64,000 nucleotides of DNA, from positions 35,850-99,849 of the forward strand of contig NZ_BMMP01000020.1 in the NCBI RefSeq assembly GCF_014645895.1. Reading direction: 5' to 3'. Of the stretch, positions 62,440-64,000 are shown piece by piece. The position numbers were made by a program, and so were the translations under genes. Position 1 is the stretch's first letter, and the number at the start of each line of letters is the position of its first letter. Source of the stretch: Streptomyces daqingensis. GTDB lineage: Bacteria; Actinomycetota; Actinomycetes; Streptomycetales; Streptomycetaceae. The notes under the pieces are model-generated. The model was not told the origin of the DNA. It made no database searches and was given only the letters and a program-made list of their open reading frames with translations.

Positions 62440-62715
62440 ATGGATCAGGGGGTAGCAGCGTTTTGGGCTGCCGGTGTGGCAGGTTTCGCAGGCGGAGCGG
62501 GCGCTGCTATCGGGTGCCGGCCCGGCCAGCCATGCGGCACATGCACAAGTTGTTCACCAAGACCCGTTGAAGACCGCCGCAAAGTCGTTGAGGCTCGGAG
62601 GCAGAGCCACGCCTCATTCCAGGCCAAGCTTGCTGCGGCTGTCGAAGCTCTCGATGACGTCGTGCAAGCGATCCGAGCGAGCGCTCAGCCACCGAAGCGC
62701 ACGAGGCGCACGTAG
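62440..62715 (+). CDS. Small glycine-zipper membrane protein in AICE cargo
   Basis: A 91-residue protein starting MDQGVAAFWAAGVAGFAGGA with a GxxxG-rich transmembrane helix, then a Cys cluster (CRPGQPCGTCTSCSP) and an amphipathic, probably coiled-coil C-terminus (EARRQSHASFQAKLAAAVEA). ATG 62440 is preferred over the nominal 62338 start because it begins at the helix. Small helix-plus-coil membrane proteins are common beside phage-defence genes, but no family is recognised and the link is only positional. Confidence 0.55.
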   Translation: MDQGVAAFWAAGVAGFAGGAGAAIGCRPGQPCGTCTSCSPRPVEDRRKVVEARRQSHASFQAKLAAAVEALDDVVQAIRASAQPPKRTRRT

Positions 62716-62804
62716 GGCAACATTGGCCGTACACCTGAGTATCTTTCGAGGAGGTAATGAGTTGCGGCCCCCGAGCCTCTCTGACCTGGCGATCCGCACG
62801 GTGA

Positions 62805-62849
62805 TTCCCAAGCTCAGAGCGCGGGTTCGATTCCCGTCACCCGCTCCAG
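62805..62849. repeat. attR: Right attachment site (45-bp direct repeat)
   Basis: Exact copy of 49948-49992: the tRNA-Gly 3' half including CCA. The downstream flank (AAGGCCCAGG...GGCCCGGGACTTTTTG) resembles the terminator after the intact tRNA and so represents the original chromosomal 3' flank. Confidence 0.95.
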
Positions 62850-63236
62850 TACGAAGGCCCAGGTCACAGGCCCGGGACTTTTTGTTGTGCGGGCACGGTA
62901 TCGCCGATGAACTGCCTTGCAGAGCCCTTCCGGACAGATGTCTGAAGTCGGTCCATTCCGTGCTGCACAGCAGCGCAGTACGGCAACGTCGCCATCAGCA
63001 TCCGGTGCACCACTCCGGTAGACCCCACACTTGCCCGCCTGCCATCGCATGCCCCATGCCGTTCTCGTAGCGCGGTAAACCCCGGTCAACAACAGGGCGT
63101 TGAGAGCTGCGCCGGCCTGGCGCGTCTGCGGCGGATCGAGATGGCTGCCCACCTGACCGTGGACGGCAGGCTACCGCTGGCGGAAGTACGAGACCCGAGA
63201 ACTGAATCTGCCAGGGAGGGCAGTAGCCTGCGCGCC
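62850..63236. other. Chromosomal flank after the AICE
   Basis: About 390 nt; the left end holds the displaced tRNA terminator. No other gene is supported. Confidence 0.5.
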
Positions 63237-63556
63237 ATGGCTGATCGCAAACCCGTCGAGGGCGCCCCGACCACGCCCCTGCGCACCGCAGCGCGGGCCG
63301 GATACTGGGCGCCGTCGCCCTGTTCTGCCTCGCGGCAGGTCTCTTCTACATCGGAGTCGATGCCCTCGCCAGCCCTGGTCGGGTGGTCGCCGAGTCCTCA
63401 GGCCCCGGGCGCAGCCCGGACTCCGAGTCCGAGGCCAAGATCGGAGGACTGCTGATGTGCCTCTTCGGGGTCTCGGTCCTCGGCGGGGCGATCGCGCTGT
63501 TGCAAAGGCCAAGGAAAGGCAAGCCGTCCGTCGGCGCAACGCCGCCACATCCATGA
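63237..63556 (+). pseudogene. Two-span membrane protein gene with frameshift
   Basis: ATG 63237 opens MADRKPVEGAPTTPLRTAAR; near 63295 the sensible reading moves to another frame and continues RILGAVALFCLAAGLFYIGV, then a polar loop and a second helix LLMCLFGVSVLGGAIALLQR. That frame has no start of its own (a TGA lies just upstream), so one base change has split the gene, or the sequence has an error. Its stop overlaps the next start (ATGA). Confidence 0.55.
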
Positions 63557-63669
63557 GCGAACCACGCGTACGCGGGAATGGGCTCCCTCGGCATCACGAA
63601 GAGCGAGCACGCCTGGAGGATGAAGCGGTGGGCGGTGGGCCCCCGTTCGCGGAGGAGGTAGACGTATGA
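63553..63669 (+). CDS. 38-residue coupled small protein
   Basis: A small polar protein (MSEPRVRGNGLPRHHEERAR to AEEVDV). It is supported by ATGA overlaps on both sides, with the membrane gene upstream and the 101-codon gene downstream; no function is known. Confidence 0.5.
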   Translation: MSEPRVRGNGLPRHHEERARLEDEAVGGGPPFAEEVDV

Positions 63670-63971
63670 CGCGGCAGGACAAGCCGTGGACGGTCCAGTG
63701 GCACATTGCAGCGGACGGCACGGTAATCAGGCAGCGTTCGAAGGGGGATCAACCCCACGAGCAACTGTTCGGGACGCACGCCACGAACCGGAAGCTGGAC
63801 CTCGCCGACCTGGAGGCTCTCGACGATCGCATCGCTCGGAACCAGCGCTTCTTCAACGTGCTCTCGGCTGTTCTGACGGGTGTCGGCGTGATCGACGTGG
63901 TGGCGCTAGGAGTTGTCTTCAAGTGTCAGGCCCACATCAGGAGCGATGCGAGGGTGACGGCTGCTTGGTAG
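63666..63971 (+). CDS. Hypothetical membrane protein truncated by IS insertion
   Basis: The first 85 codons look native: MTRQDKPWTVQWHIAADGTV then IARNQRFFNVLSAVLTGVGV, ending in a transmembrane helix VVALGVVF. From about 63920 the frame reads antisense through the end of an IS5-family transposase, so its last 15 residues (CQAHIRSDARVTAAW) are not original. The intact gene continued to the right before the insertion. Confidence 0.6.
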   Translation: MTRQDKPWTVQWHIAADGTVIRQRSKGDQPHEQLFGTHATNRKLDLADLEALDDRIARNQRFFNVLSAVLTGVGVIDVVALGVVFKCQAHIRSDARVTAAW

Positions 63972-64000
63972 GACTCGGCGGTCTTGTCGTAGCGGGTTGC
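63926..64000 (-). mobile_element. IS5-family transposase C-terminus (cut by window edge)
   Basis: Reading leftward from the window end gives ATRYDKTAESYQAAVTLASL followed by LMWA and a stop, the typical C-terminus of an IS5-family (IS427-type) transposase. The rest lies outside the window. Confidence 0.85.

Overview
The window is high-GC actinobacterial DNA, almost certainly from a Streptomyces chromosome. Evidence: very GC-rich third codon positions, many GTG/TTG starts, a dnaK-grpE-dnaJ-hspR operon with HAIR operators, a Streptomyces-type parS site, and a pSAM2/SLP1-type integrative element in a tRNA-Gly gene. The core gene order (purA, kyn genes, fba, pyrE, clpB, dnaK, dcd) agrees with what I recall of the S. 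coelicolor core; no search was run.

Layout. 1-17.4 kb is core or housekeeping: GbsR/MarR regulator, EF-hand protein, degenerate lipid-kinase-like protein, purA, a DUF985 cupin, a tryptophan-to-anthranilate operon (kynA, kynU, formamidase, minus strand), DUF3151 protein, fba, parS, pyrE, aldose 1-epimerase, CoxG-like protein, membrane spermidine-synthase-like protein, DUF2617 protein and a YtrA-type GntR/ABC operon. 17.4-22 kb is a small accessory island with integrase and IS5 transposase remnants, a truncated lipoprotein, a 785-residue trypsin/SGNH/VCBS fusion and a second VCBS protein. 22.4-33 kb holds a CHRD protein, an aminotransferase, a WXG100-like cluster, a GntR-controlled HpcH aldolase/MFS/nitrilase locus, a YbjN protein and a TetR/hydrolase pair. 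33-42 kb is the HspR regulon: clpB, a divergent PPOX-fold gene, a trypsin-like protease and hspR-dnaJ-grpE-dnaK. 42-49.9 kb is core: Fe-S oxidoreductase, ATPase-fold regulator, Yip1-like protein, GNAT enzyme, phosphoribosyltransferase, dcd and a zinc-ribbon protein.

49.9-62.85 kb is an actinomycete integrative and conjugative element (AICE) bounded by a 45-bp direct repeat of the tRNA-Gly(CCC) 3' half. One minus-strand module carries GntR (KorSA/TraR-like), Pra-like, TraB/FtsK translocase, Spd proteins, RepSA, Xis and Int. The plus strand carries a Pif-like Nudix gene and a histidine-kinase-type ATPase. The cargo end holds a hypothetical gene, a 901-bp ISL2-type IS, a strikingly AT-rich AIPR-family anti-phage protein with an N-terminal PD-(D/E)XK-like motif, and a glycine-zipper membrane protein. 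Beyond the element is a small broken operon cut at the right edge by another IS5-family insertion.

Regulatory sites read directly include three HAIR-type operators, palindromes beside the GntR-FCD, TetR and YtrA-like genes, a set of HutC-type operators in the AICE, competing hairpins before purA, and many intrinsic-terminator hairpins.
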